This document shows, one piece after another, positions 35,031 through 44,984 of a stretch of DNA of 64,000 bases. The notes under the pieces are model-generated. The model searched no databases and had not been told where the DNA came from. It worked only from the letters and a program-made list of their open reading frames with translations. The translations under genes and the position numbers were made by a program. The stretch comes from Ophiura sarsii (taxonomy: Eukaryota; Echinodermata; Ophiuroidea; Amphilepidida; Ophiuridae), in assembly GCA_035610835.1 (NCBI GenBank), contig CM069452.1, positions 26,958,143 to 27,022,142 on the forward strand, read 5' to 3'. The first letter of the stretch is position 1. The number at the start of each line of letters is the position of its first letter.

Positions 35031-36241
35031 TATTAGTATATCCACAGGTCTTTATTGTTTTTCCCTACGTCAATCGTACTCTATCTGAAATAACCAAAAC
35101 ATGATTACACTACAACGATCATTGAAGGAACAGCGGCACTGTTACCTTATGTAAAGGGTGTGTCAGAAAGAATACAATGAATCAACAAGAAGCACGACAT
35201 CACTACAGCCGTAACCACACGTCACGCTAAGACAGTTATTGGTTCACCCTAAGGACAAACGCATATCATGGGATATTTTCATGAATTGTGTTTCTGAATT
35301 TCCTTGCAAATCTTGTGACTCACACTAGGCCTAATCGGCGAAACGGGCCGATTGGTAGGTACTAGAATTTCAGGACACACAAGGGATGTTGAAAGGGAAA
35401 GTGAAAAAAGACCCCACAAGAGCATAGAGGAAAGCGTTGGGAAGCGAGCAGAATAAGTCATCCACCATGCGGCTAGAAACATTAACACTGGGATTAAGCC
35501 TATCTTATAGACAAAGAGCAACTTGATGAACCGTGGAGAGGGCACCTACATGTTGAGAAAGCTCTACAATCCACTACTGAAAACTATAAAATAATCTGGC
35601 AACACTGCACCTCCTTCACTGGTTTTGATGAACAGAATGTTACTCCTTATTAACCTTAACAAACCCGATAAACTTATACAACAATTTGATCTTTATCCAC
35701 ATAATTATTAAGGCATAATTGTCCAAGGCTTTAAAGGGGCAATTATCCTGGAAATCAGTTTTTTGCATCAAATTATACTTAGGCATAAACTAACTACCAT
35801 CTGAAACAGTTTACCAACTTTCGCCGTTTATCATATTAAATTTCATGATTTTCTTAGTTTCGATATAGGGGGGGGGGGGGGGGGGGGGGGGTGGGGTACC
35901 GCGCCATTTTGTCTCGAAGCAATGGTCATGACGTCATATTTTGGTCGATTTTCTGAACTTTTGTATTGGATTTACGTGCAAAATATATGCCCTTGGCAGC
36001 ATACTTTCCCGGGTGTGTGGGTGCACTTTAAATTTCAGATGTTCTAAAATGGACGGATATCTAACCAATTTGATAAAAAAACACGATCCACACCCCCCAG
36101 AATTGCAAAAAAAGCATAAAATAAGTCCACTTTTTTGTGCCTTTGAACAGAGTGGCGGCCGGGATTGTAGAATTTAACACGTGCATTAACCCATGACCCA
36201 TGATATAAATAAATTATTTGCGTTATATTTTATCAATTATC

Positions 36242-36312
36242 AGGGTTAGTGTAATGGAAAGGAACTCGCTTAAGGAGCGACAGGTTGTGGGTTCGAGTCC
36301 CATTAGGAGCAC
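36242..36312 (+). pseudogene. tRNA-like module 1 of the 1,290-bp element, copy 2
   Basis: GGGTTAGTGTAATGG, anticodon hairpin TCGC-TTAAGGA-GCGA, B box GGTTCGAGTCC, then GAGCACTTTTTG. The anticodon loop differs from copy 1 by one base, and the 5' acceptor strand is again not complementary. Confidence 0.65.
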
Positions 36313-36594
36313 TTTTTGTTTTATATGCTGGATTTGCTTAGCATCATCTGTATGCTTGCCCACGCGGACACCACACTGCTGGCGTTTACCGTATCAGGGT
36401 TACGCCATTTTTTTCTCGAAAATGTCAAAAAAAATTACCGTTCTTTTAAAAATAAGAATTATAATCAAATTACAAACACATTTTGTGCGAGAGCAACACA
36501 CACATTTGGCAAAAATGGCACAATAAAAATCCGTTCGTTATAAATAAATGGACATAGTTAAATAATAAAACTATCACAATTACAGTCGTAAATC

Positions 36595-36657
36595 TCTGTG
36601 GCGTGCGTAGGTTGGCCATGTCGTAGCAATCGGATATCACGGGTTCGAATTTTCCCA
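36595..36657 (+). pseudogene. tRNA-like module 2 of the 1,290-bp element, copy 2
   Basis: GTGGCGTGCGTAGGTTGGCC followed by GGGTTCGAATT. It lies about 285 bp after module 1, as in copy 1. Confidence 0.55.
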
Positions 36658-37164
36658 TTATTTTTCTATTTTTTAAACTTGATGGTATATTAATGTAACA
36701 TCATTGTTATGTCAATTTTTATCAATTATAAATGCCGCCCATGCGTTTATAGTTTTCTTTTTATTTATTTATCTATCATAAATGTATCCTTGATTTATTT
36801 AACTTTGTCTAAACAATTAAAATGCGTAAACAATTATATTACTGCTCGATATAGAGTGATTTAACTTGAGTTCAGTTTGATAATATGATAGCAAAACTTG
36901 TTGTAAAACCATTTTACCAGTGTGTCCAACAATTTCACACTTTGGTAATACATTTAGAGATGTCACTTTTAGCTTGTTATAGCTAGGCTCAATATAAGCA
37001 AGTTTGCGACCTCTATAATTTTAGGCTGGTAACACAATCCCACAGTGCATTTCGTTAAAACAGTGTACATTATTTTTCCACGATACGTATCACGTGATAA
37101 CCACGATCGATTTCGCAAAATATTGCAAAATGGCGCGGTACCCCAGCCCCCCCTAGTTTCGATA

Positions 37165-37968
37165 TGATCATATAGAAACTCAGGTGCTTAATTCGGAGGT
37201 TATGCATCGTTTTACTCACGGAGGGCAAATCTCAACCCGGAAGTGCCGTTATTTGCTTATTTTTGCATGAAGGCGATGTCGGAATCGTATGACATTTTGG
37301 ATTTGGGCTATGTTGATGATTATCTTTGGTCATGTGTTTTAAGCTCGCCTCCTTTCGCGTTACACATGGATTTTGGCTTTCGCGACATGATTTTAACTTT
37401 ACACATTTTTATTTGCTTGTATACCCCCTGAGGTAGTAAAAGTATACATTTTCTGAAGGGAAATTGCATGAGGAAACCAAATATGCCATTGAAATTATAG
37501 TACGACCAAGAACTAAAATGGTATCATCGGAAATGTTCGGGAAAATATCAGAGTTTTTTAATTTTTAATTTGAGATCCATATATTTGTATCCCTACCCCT
37601 ATCATTATTTACTTTACATATTTGAATTCCTCATGAAATTACCCATTAGATGATATATAATTGTCAAAGTTACTACGTTGGTATGGTAATTATACCGGCT
37701 AGTAAATATCTCCAATTTTTATTTTATATATTTTTAGAATTTTCAGAAATATTTGTTTAAGGAAGAACCCTTCCCTGATATAAACAGCAATTCTGAATTC
37801 CTCTAGTTACAAGCTTTCCATTATCACTTCTTTACTTTACCTTAATCCAAGCTTCCCTTCAGGTTTCACCAAGTATAACTTTAGATATAGCACATTCACA
37901 TCTGCGTCAAACTGTTTTATATAAATATTGTTAGGGGAAATTATTAGCTGACGGCTTCGTTTGCATTT
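37165..37968. other. Copy A stretch with an A/B length difference
   Basis: Between about 37341 and 37830 copy A has some 490 bp where copy B has about 110 bp (56680-56765) of different sequence, so one copy was altered after duplication. TATATAAA lies at 37918-37925, ahead of the decayed small frame. Confidence 0.5.
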
Positions 37969-38187
37969 ATGTTGTTAATGTTAGTCATGTCCCTAAAAGT
38001 AGGTGTGTGATAAGATCAGGATATATGGAGACACATTATAAACAAAGCTCATAACGAAAGAACAGTATGCGGTGTTTCCAACACCTACTACATCAGACAC
38101 GAATTCATTAACAATACGTGTCAATCTATCAGCCAATCAATCTATTTCGAACATGTGGATCATTGTGGTTACAACAACATAGCCTGA
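37969..38187 (+). pseudogene. Copy A counterpart of the 72-codon secreted-peptide frame, with two stops
   Basis: Same frame, length and terminal TGA as 56901-57119, but TGA TAA replace the Trp-Cys codons 14-15. Beyond them the frame is open, with one F/S change. It therefore looks like the inactivated sibling of the copy B frame, if that frame is a gene at all. Confidence 0.35.
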
Positions 38188-38448
38188 GGCTTTATAACAT
38201 TACGCACCGGTGCAACACATTGCTTAATATTTACTTAAGAAAACCTCTAGAGTTATATAGTTCATCAACCACATTATCGCTGATGTAATTGCATTTTATC
38301 AGGTCATGAGACGCTCTACTTTTAAACAGTTTGTTACATATTGGCGGGTACAATACAATGTTAGGAAAAAGGGGAAAAGTGTACTTTAGGTCCCAGATTC
38401 TGGACTGTACTAGTATCGTACTGAAACACCTAGTATCGCTCGATTCTG

Positions 38449-39537
38449 ACTCGCATGTTCTCAACTTCGGTTTGCCTCAAGGATCTTGTGTTGGCCCTCA
38501 AATGTTCTCTTTCTACACACATCCGAGTGCTGATATAATCAAACGTTACAAACACATAAAGTTCCATTTGTACGCTGATGATACACAGCTGTACATCTCA
38601 TTTGACCCAAATAAGTCGGGTGATGCTGACCATGCTCTTGCGATGTTATCTGCGTGCATTGGGGATATCAAATCTTGGATGTCGCAAAATATGCTTTCCT
38701 TGAATAGTGATAAAACAGAATTTTTCATTGCAGCCAACCCAAGAGCCTTAAAGTCTCTATGCAACATCTCACTTCATGTTGGTGATATTGAGATCAGACC
38801 GTCCCCCCATGTACGCAATCTTGGTGTTGAATTTGACTGCCATTTAAACATGTCTCATCATGTTACTAACATTTGTCGCAGCTTGAATTTTCACCTTAGG
38901 AATCTTTCTCGTATTCGGATGTTTATTGATGAAACAACATGTCATCACGCCATACGCGCACTTGTTACATCGCGGCTCGACTATTCCAACTCTCTCTTAC
39001 AGGGATCTTCTGCGAAAGATATTAAACGGCTACAACGTCTTCAAAATCGAGCAGCCAAACTCATTTATAATGCTAAAAGACGTGATCATGCAACTCCTCT
39101 TCTCCACAAGTTACATTGGCTGCCTGTTAAAACGAGCATTGAGTTCAAGATCCTGACTATTGTATATAAATGTTTCAATGATGGCGCGCCTTCTTATCTT
39201 AAGGACCTTACTAGTACATATGTACCTAAAAGAAGTGGTCTTCGTTCTGCCTCTGACACTCGGATTCTCACTGTACCTAAAACTCGTCTCACTACCGCCA
39301 AGAAAGGATTTTATGCCTCCGGCCCATTTTTGTGGAACAATTTACCGCGTTACATCAGGCATGCCTCATCATTGACTCAATTTAAGAAGATGTTAAAAAC
39401 TCACTTATTCCACCGTCATAGTGCGAGTGATGTTTAACACTGTTAATATTAATTTTATGTTTTAATTTTGTTAAGCGCTGTGATACCATTGTATAATGTG
39501 TAAGAGCGCTATATAAATGCTCATTGTTATGTTATGT
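38449..39537 (+). mobile_element. 5'-truncated L2/CR1-like LINE, insertion 1, with empty site in copy B
   Basis: Copy B reads CTTGATTCTG|GTACAAAGTC at 57370-57389; copy A has the LINE at that point. The insert starts directly in ORF2 and ends, after TATATAAATGCTCATTG, in a TTATG microsatellite tail. No clear target duplication, as is common for L2/CR1. Confidence 0.9.
38452..39437 (+). CDS. LINE ORF2 C-terminal half (reverse transcriptase), uninterrupted frame
   Basis: About 328 codons open from the truncation point to TAA. Motifs in order: LPQGSCVGPQMFSFY (RT motif before the catalytic box), YADD (38571-38582, the catalytic aspartates), NLGVEFD, RLQRLQNRAAKLI, LHWLPVKTSIEFKI and the C-terminal FLWNNLPRYIR. 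This is the L2/CR1 group layout. The endonuclease domain and N-terminal RT half are absent, so it cannot work alone. A continuous frame upstream (38331-38451) belongs to the host element, not to the LINE. The lack of stops implies a recent insertion. Confidence 0.9.
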
Positions 39538-39883
39538 TACAAAGTCAATGTTCCATTATCGGAAGATAATGGCAAATATAAAATGTTCCAGTATCGGGCG
39601 ATACTGAAACACAATTATGTACCAGTATCGTTCAATACTGGAACAAATGAATAATTGTAGCACGTAAACCAGAATCGACCGATACTGGAACAGTTAAATC
39701 GTACCAGTATCGAGCGATACTAGCAATTTTTATCTTCCAGTATTGAACGATACTGGTATACCAGTATCTATACCAGTATCTGGGACCTAAAGTACACTTA
39801 CTTCGTACCAGTATCGAACGATACTGGGTGTTCTAGTACTGGACGATACTAATGTCTGGGACCTAAAGTACACCTTTTCCCTA

Positions 39884-40531
39884 TGGTGCTACATCGACTG
39901 ATGGCAGATGAAAGACAAAGAATGTGTTCGACAATAGTATCAGCGGGACTTGAGGAAACAAGTTTCAATATGGATACGCAACATTTTCAACATTTTGCAT
40001 TTATTGAAACATTAGTATTGGAAATACAAGATGCAAGTTAAATATCACATTAATTCCAACATATCAGTCAATACATTGATAACAGGTAAATGGGTGTCAC
40101 GTTTACGTTCATAAGAGTAACTATTTTGTTTATCGCAGTATAGCAATGGACAGATTAAAAAGGTTGCAATGAAAATATTCAATTCGGGTATATCCCAACA
40201 TAAACCTATAATAGAATCTAGCTGGTGTTATGGAAGCACGTTTCATGACCAATGTGTCACGTGATGTGATTCAAACCTGCAACTCTCTGCGTTGTGTTTG
40301 AACCGAGTTATAGTGTGTGAGGTATAAATCGAGCATTTAACTAGCGATATCTATTGTTGATGTCCTGAAAATACGGAATGGAGTTTACTATTCCCGGACA
40401 AAAATACAGACCGTATTGTTGTGAGAATTCCCTTAACATGGCCACATTGGATAGCTACAACAATAAGTCTGTTTGTTGTCCCCAAGAGCTTAGTTCGTCT
40501 TTTTATAGACGGTTACACTCCGAGAAGTACT
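39884..40531. other. Duplicated noncoding stretch, with a possible decayed exon
   Basis: Shared with copy B (57728-58377 and 59814-60350). One frame around 40366-40500 reads CPENTEWSLLFPDKNTDRIV and stays open in the other copies, but a second frame over the same bases is also open in A, so coding is uncertain. Confidence 0.3.
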
Positions 40532-40534
40532 TTA

Positions 40535-41877
40535 AGGCCCTTCACACCATAGCGTATGGCCTGAACGTATGCCGACGTATACAAAGAATAGCTCGAAAAT
40601 TGTCAGAGTCCAAGAACGTCCAACTTCCCAACGAATTGCATAGGAAAAGGCGAATCGGTGTTGGAATTGACGTATCTATAGCGTATCCATAGCGTGTTGA
40701 ACGTATAGGAGGGGCATTCAATAAATACCTGCAACCATTGAAAATCTCTGAACCATGACACGTGTCGGTAAAATAAACTTATGATACTTAAACTGTAATA
40801 AGTCTTACTCTTTTCTCACAATAAATTTCGAACACGTAGGTCATTTTTATCATTACATTTCAGCACTGTGAATACCGTGATCTCAGGGCACTGGTTAGGG
40901 AATTAAATAATTACAATGGCGGGAAATTTGAAAGACAAGTTTATGGTATGCATAAAGATACATGCGTTAACAGAGTTAATATTGGCGCTTGATTTATAAT
41001 GCTGAATCTTGTCAATTTTCAGTGCCCAGAAGCCATGATGTTTATAGTACTGAAATTACATGATAAATATGACCCACATGTTTGAAATTTTCCGTGAGAA
41101 AGTGGTAAGACTTACAGTTTAAGTATCATATGTTTATTTTATTAACACATGTCACGGTTCATAGATTTTCAATGGTTGCAGGTATTTATTGAATGCCCCT
41201 CGTACATAGCGTATGACTAACGTATTGTTAGCGTATCATTAACTTATAACAAACTTATGACAGCGTATGACAGCGTATGACAGCGTATGACAGCGTATGA
41301 CAGCGTATGCTTAACGTATTCGTAGCGTATTTCTGATGTGTTCGACGTATCCTCAGCGTATCTTCGGCGTACAACGAACACGTGACTTATGCCGCTGTAG
41401 AAATTGAGTTTCGTGCACGGAGTGTTGCCAGTTCAAGTAAGCGTGGCCTAAATGATAACTATTAAAATATCTAGAGGATAAATTATTAAAGTAAAAGGAA
41501 ACCAACAGGTCCAACCTATAACTTACGAGTAACGTAACTCTAACGTATGTCAGCGTATGTCAACGTATGGCTAACGTATGTCATCGTATGTTAACATATA
41601 TGTCTAATGTACCACGAACTTATCGGGAACTTATGCAGAATGTATGAAGCACACGTTGAGTACGCCGAGAAATTTTGAACATGCTCAATAATTGTTCGCG
41701 GGCTCGACGTGTTCCAAATTTTCACAGCGTATCACAGCGTGCTCTTAACGTAAACGACGTATCCCCAACTTACCCATAACTTATCTCAGCGTACACCAAC
41801 GTATATCAACGCATTTTTTTGATATTTCGCATACGTTAGCATACGTTCAGGCGATACGCCATGATGTGACAGGGCCT
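40535..41877. mobile_element. CGTATG-rich TIR element, copy A, containing a nested MITE
   Basis: TTA|AGGCCCTTCACACCATAGCG at the left and CGCCATGATGTGACAGGGCCT|TTA at the right, so the flanks give a 3-bp TTA duplication. CGTATGGCCTGAACGTATGC is mirrored at the right end as GCATACGTTCAGGCGATACG. The interior is made of degenerate ACGTATG/GCGTATC words, including GACAGCGTAT in five tandem copies near 41260-41310. A TWA-like target fits PIF/Harbinger. The shorter sibling in copy B is 60963-61821. Confidence 0.85.
40708..41202. mobile_element. 495-bp TA-target MITE nested in the CGTATG element
   Basis: TA|GGAGGGGCATTCAATAAATAC at the left is answered by GTATTTATTGAATGCCCCTCG|TA at the right, with inverted arms of about 115 bp through ACCATGACACGTGTCGG and its inverse. 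Ends and TA target fit a mariner-type MITE. Both copy B equivalents keep only the right arm (58518-58643, 61107-61229) with the same deletion junction. Confidence 0.9.
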
Positions 41878-42418
41878 TTAAGGACTTGTCAGATACATAA
41901 TGTACAGATTGGCTCAATATAGTCATAAGTGACTCTTAAGAAACCTTCCCATTTACTCTTTTGTTGATTTGTTCCATGGATAGCCGAATACAACGGATGC
42001 TACTAGACACTGAAGTGGACGATTCGTGTAACTAGGTCGTGCGTGACATGACCATCAATCACTACAATAGGCCATGAAAAGCATCCGCAATCACATAAGA
42101 CAACTGCAAAGATAATTGAAATAAAACATTTACGATACAAAAATAACGGCTGCGAGAAATAAACGGGTTCTAACGTGAAACAGTCGGATAGTTGGGGTTT
42201 TGTTTGTTTTCAACATTTAAATTTAAATTTAAACATTTTCGAAATGTTCAAAACAACAATAAAATCTTATCAAAATCGTTTTAAACATTAAACGAAATGA
42301 CAAAAAACACACACCACCATTTCTCAAAACAGGGGTTTTATTCGTCGTATATCACAACAATGTTATTAATATCATCTCGAATGTACTCTTACAGAATATG
42401 CCCTAATTCCCGCAATTT

Positions 42419-42565
42419 CTATGAATTGAATGTTGTCATAGCGTGATAAGAGTCATACAACGAACATTTACCGAGAATAACTTCAATATCGGTTTTTCTG
42501 CGTTCACAGAGACACGGCATGACGCGTATCATTTCGTCAGTCACCATCTCGATGTGTCTTGATAG
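42419..42565 (-). CDS. Exon-like frame on the minus strand, copy A
   Basis: 48 codons plus stop, containing RRKTDIEVILGKCSLYDSYH. Immediately upstream on the minus strand is a strong acceptor-like tract (TTCTTCTTTCCCCAACTGTC then TGAATTAG). The copy B partner is 62389-62538. Between copies the changes include one synonymous and a D/E change, but also S/P, A/V and Y/S, so evidence for selection is thin. No family recognised. Confidence 0.25.
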   Translation of the reverse strand, partial: LSRHIEMVTDEMIRVMPCLCERRKTDIEVILGKCSLYDSYHAMTTFNS

Positions 42566-42919
42566 CTAATTCAGACAGTTGGGGAAAGAAGAACGCTTAC
42601 CTAATTAACTCACTAGTGTTTTTTGTTGGGTTGACAGTCCCGTTTTTCATGCAGAGCACCCGAAAATTCATAAATGAAGAAAAAGACTAAAATGTACTGA
42701 TAGCTTTAACATGTTTTACTAGCATTCAGCTGGTGTTTGATATGCTATTCACTTGGGTTACTAAAATGTTCAAATTTTGAGGAGGTATATCGATATAGCA
42801 TTTCTAGATTAGACCATAGTTTCAATTATTAGCCCAATTTGGCTACATTAAACATGTTAAATGCTAAATAAAACATGGCAAGGCTGTAAGCCTGTATTGG
42901 CTAGACAAAATCAGGTTTC

Positions 42920-43033
42920 ATGTTCACGGAGCAGTCTTGGTCTGTCATTATAGTCAAAAAACTAAATTCCAAAGTGGCTCAAATTATAAAGGCGATGGAA
43001 CAGTACTGGTTGTCCGATTTGATTGCTCTGTGA
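42920..43033 (+). CDS. Short conserved frame ahead of the LINE insertion, copy A
   Basis: 37 codons from ATG to TGA, including KKLNSKVAQIIKAMEQYW. Partner 62973-63086. Differences between copies are two synonymous, three conservative (I/V, F/Y, V/L), two less so (F/S, P/Q), and the stop is kept as TAA or TGA. It could be a terminal exon opening at CAAAATCAG. The reverse strand is also open here, so confidence is low. Confidence 0.25.
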   Translation: MFTEQSWSVIIVKKLNSKVAQIIKAMEQYWLSDLIAL

Positions 43034-43416
43034 ATGATCATGTTCTATGCATAACAGACAGATATCAATCCGATTTCGATCGGCTATCGTCCCTTTAGAA
43101 CTCATGATATACATCGTATTTCTTAGAACACCTCTCCGATTGTGTTGATTGACTCTTCGTTTTTATGTATATGTCAACATTTCAAAAATAGATGATGCGC
43201 AAGATCATGAAGATATCGACTACCCACTGATCAGATGTCAGACTTACGGAACGTTTTAAGTGCCACCAGTCTAGTGCCAACTTGGTCTATCTTGCCAAGG
43301 CGACTTATTAGCGTTATTACGTCGACATGAGGAGAACAATTATCTGAACATGACTACATAATATCTACATTTATGTCAACTTTATGAAACATTCTATATC
43401 GCTTTCTGTTGTGTTT

Positions 43417-44382
43417 ACGCTGATGATATACAACTATACACTACTTTCAATCCACAGGACCCTTCTTCCATCACCGCTGCTCTGAACAAACTGTCATGTT
43501 GCATTGATGCTCTAAAACAATGGATGAAGTGCAATATGCTGAAGCTCAATGACGACAAGACTGAGTTTTTTGTTGCTATTCCATCTCACCTTCAGAGTAG
43601 CATGGGCCCTGTGTTGTTGCGTGTTGGAGATGTTTCAATCTCCCCCACCGATAATGTCCGTAATTTAGGGGTAATGTTCGATTCTTGTATGTCAATGTCC
43701 AAACATGTAAAATGTCTTTGCTCAAACCTGACATATCATCTTCGCAATATTTCTCGAATAAGGAGATTTCTTGATCGCGATACTTGCCATCTTGTTATCC
43801 GCGCACTAATCTTGTCCAAGATTGATTACGGAAGTGGCCTGCTTCTTGGTGCCAACAAGACAGACATAAGCAGGCTGCAACGTATTCAGAACTGGGCCGC
43901 GAAGATGATATGTCAAGTTCGTAAACAGGACCATGCCACACCATGTCTACATGCATTACATTGGCTTCCTGTTGAAAAGAGGATTGTTTTTAAAATTATG
44001 TTATTTGTATATAAATGCCTCAACCATATGGCACCCAGTTACATCGCTTCAACGCTCACCATCTATCACCCTGCTCGTCCTAACCTGCGTTCAGCATCAG
44101 ACACCACCCGTCTAACTGTTCATAAAACCACCAAGCTCCTACAGTCTGCTGAACGTAGGACATTTTATTACACTGCCCCCTCCATCTGGAATGACCTCCC
44201 AATTCACATCAGAGAGTCTCCATCTGTAGCCATTTTTAAAAAAGCTCTTAAAACCCATTTGTACAGTAATTAGTTTTGTTTTGTTGAGTATGCTTATTTT
44301 TGTTTTGTCATAAAGCGCTACGATCTCGATGTAGCAGCGCTATATAAATACCAATAATGTATGTATGTATGTATGTATGTAT
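43417..44382 (+). mobile_element. 5'-truncated L2/CR1-like LINE, insertion 2, with empty site in copy B
   Basis: Copy B reads GTTGTGTTTGAAATTAAC at 63503-63520 without a break. In copy A the LINE lies between GTTGTGTTT and GAAATTAAC. It begins inside the catalytic YADD codons and ends in an (ATGT)n tail (44357-44385). A TGTTT at both edges is a possible short target duplication or microhomology. Confidence 0.9.
43419..44273 (+). CDS. LINE ORF2 C-terminal region, uninterrupted frame
   Basis: About 284 codons open to TAG. They start at ADDIQLYTTF right at the insertion boundary, then DNVRNLGVMFD, RLQRIQNWAAKMI, LHWLPVEKRIVFKI and SIWNDLPIHIR. This is the same domain order as 38452-39437 but a clearly different sequence, so it comes from a distinct L2/CR1 subfamily. 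The lack of stops again implies recent insertion. Confidence 0.9.
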   Translation, partial: ADDIQLYTTFNPQDPSSITAALNKLSCCIDALKQWMKCNMLKLNDDKTEFFVAIPSHLQSSMGPVLLRVGDVSISPTDNVRNLGVMFDSCMSMSKHVKCLCSNLTYHLRNISRIRRFLDRDTCHLVIRALILSKIDYGSGLLLGANKTDISRLQRIQNWAAKMICQVRKQDHATPCLHALHWLPVEKRIVFKIMLFVYKCLNHMAPSYIASTLTIYHPARPNLRSASDTTRLTVHKTTKLLQSAERRTFYYTAPSIWNDLPIHIRESPSVAIFKKALKTHLYSN

Positions 44383-44386
44383 GTTT

Positions 44387-44538
44387 GAAATTAACACTCG
44401 CAGTGTGGATGGTCAAATGTTAATTTTCAATCGATTCACTTAAAAATGCTTCTTGTCTCAAACGAAATGGCTGATGAATGTCAGAATTGGTCAAACGATT
44501 CTGTTGGTCCATGCACATACAGCGGTTTAAGCGATTAA
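44387..44538 (+). pseudogene. Copy A remnant of the 109-codon frame, cut by a LINE
   Basis: Downstream of the LINE this matches 63512-63656. A one-base loss in the run after GATGGTCAA shifts the frame, yet further on an in-frame 9-bp difference and the same terminal GAT TAA are kept. Together with a 4-bp insertion upstream and the LINE itself, the copy A frame is dead. Confidence 0.4.
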
Positions 44539-44735
44539 AATGGAGTCATCAGGTGTCATTGACCTATACATGGGTAAAACTTAAGACATGCTCCAATTTT
44601 GATCGGACTTGATGCATTTGATATCCTTTCATTAGACAAGAAGACAAATCAATTATGATCTCGGAGTCAAATGTCAGGGAAAAAATAGAATCAAGGTCGC
44701 TTGGTTTTTGACCAGAGCAATATATAGTTGTACTT

Positions 44736-44762
44736 GTTACTTGATGGGATCCATCAAGTAAC
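44736..44762. repeat. Palindrome at the right edge of duplication A
   Basis: GTTACTTGAT / ATCAAGTAAC arms with a GGGATCC loop. A/B homology stops at about this point. Confidence 0.85.
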
Positions 44763-44984
44763 AGAATGTTAGTGAAATTAGTCAGAAGTTAAAGACACTT
44801 TAGAACCGTTGATACAGACTTACTTTAGAGTCATGACAAAATGTACAAAGATTAAGATGCTGATTCACAACGACTTGTCTAGGATGCACTAAACAAAACA
44901 CTATCTCCAATAGCGCCCCACTATATTCGTAATATTATTGCTATCCCTATGGTATGCATCATGATTTGCATCAACCTTTCACCA

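Larger units (their letters stand above)
35866..37155 (+). mobile_element. 1,290-bp TIR element, copy 2, with a known empty site
   Basis: Begins TAGGGGGGG (a G run to 35891) then TGGGGTACCGCGCCATTTTG; ends CAAAATGGCGCGGTACCCC then AGCCCCCCCTA. GTTTCGATA flanks both sides (35857-35865 and 37156-37164) as an exact 9-bp duplication. In copy B the same locus (about 56505-56530) has GTTTCGATA once and no insertion. This fixes the element's ends and target length. The interior matches copy 1 at 27410 in the opposite orientation. Confidence 0.95.
38362..39883. mobile_element. TIR element built of CCAGTATCG palindromes, copy A (split by a LINE)
   Basis: The left end runs TAGGAAAAAGGGGAAAAGTG then TACTTTAGGTCCCAGA; the right end is its near inverse, TCTGGGACCTAAAGTACACC then TTTTCCCTA. 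The interior is a series of modules of the form CCAGTATCG-NN-CGATACTGG, about 9 of them at roughly 30-bp spacing. The uninterrupted version is 57294-57727 (434 bp); a right-hand part recurs at 59577-59813. No frame belongs to it. Confidence 0.85.
41878..43416. other. Duplicated stretch with two exon-like frames
   Basis: Aligned throughout with 61822-63515. Frames worth noting are 42419-42565 (minus) and 42920-43033 (plus), listed separately. The rest is noncoding. Confidence 0.5.
33880..44735 (+). repeat. Segmental duplication, copy A
   Basis: Collinear in direct orientation with 54455-63880. Landmarks pair in order: the mariner right end (34774/55435), a TGACAGAAAGTAGCAGTTAA block (34972/55632), a 72-codon frame (37969/56901), the CCAGTATCG palindromic element (38362/57294), the CGTATG-rich element (40535/60963), and GTGTTTGAAATTAACACTCG interrupted or intact (43411-44396/63507). 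By eye the aligned parts are more than 90% identical. Insertions private to A are the 1,290-bp element and two LINEs. Homology fades after about 44735. Confidence 0.9.

Noticed and set aside
28393..36177. 78-codon frame open in both copies of the 1,290-bp element
   Set aside because: It has no ATG, overlaps a noncoding-looking segment, and conservation over a recent pair is expected at nearly all sites. Kept only as a remark on the element.
38331..38451. N-terminal extension of the LINE frame
   Set aside because: The same codons occur in copy B without the LINE, so the extension is host element sequence read through by chance.
40378..40692. 104-codon frame in copy A
   Set aside because: Copy B members break it with stops and small indels, and the second half runs into the CGTATG transposon. 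A different frame over the first half is mentioned only as a possible relic.
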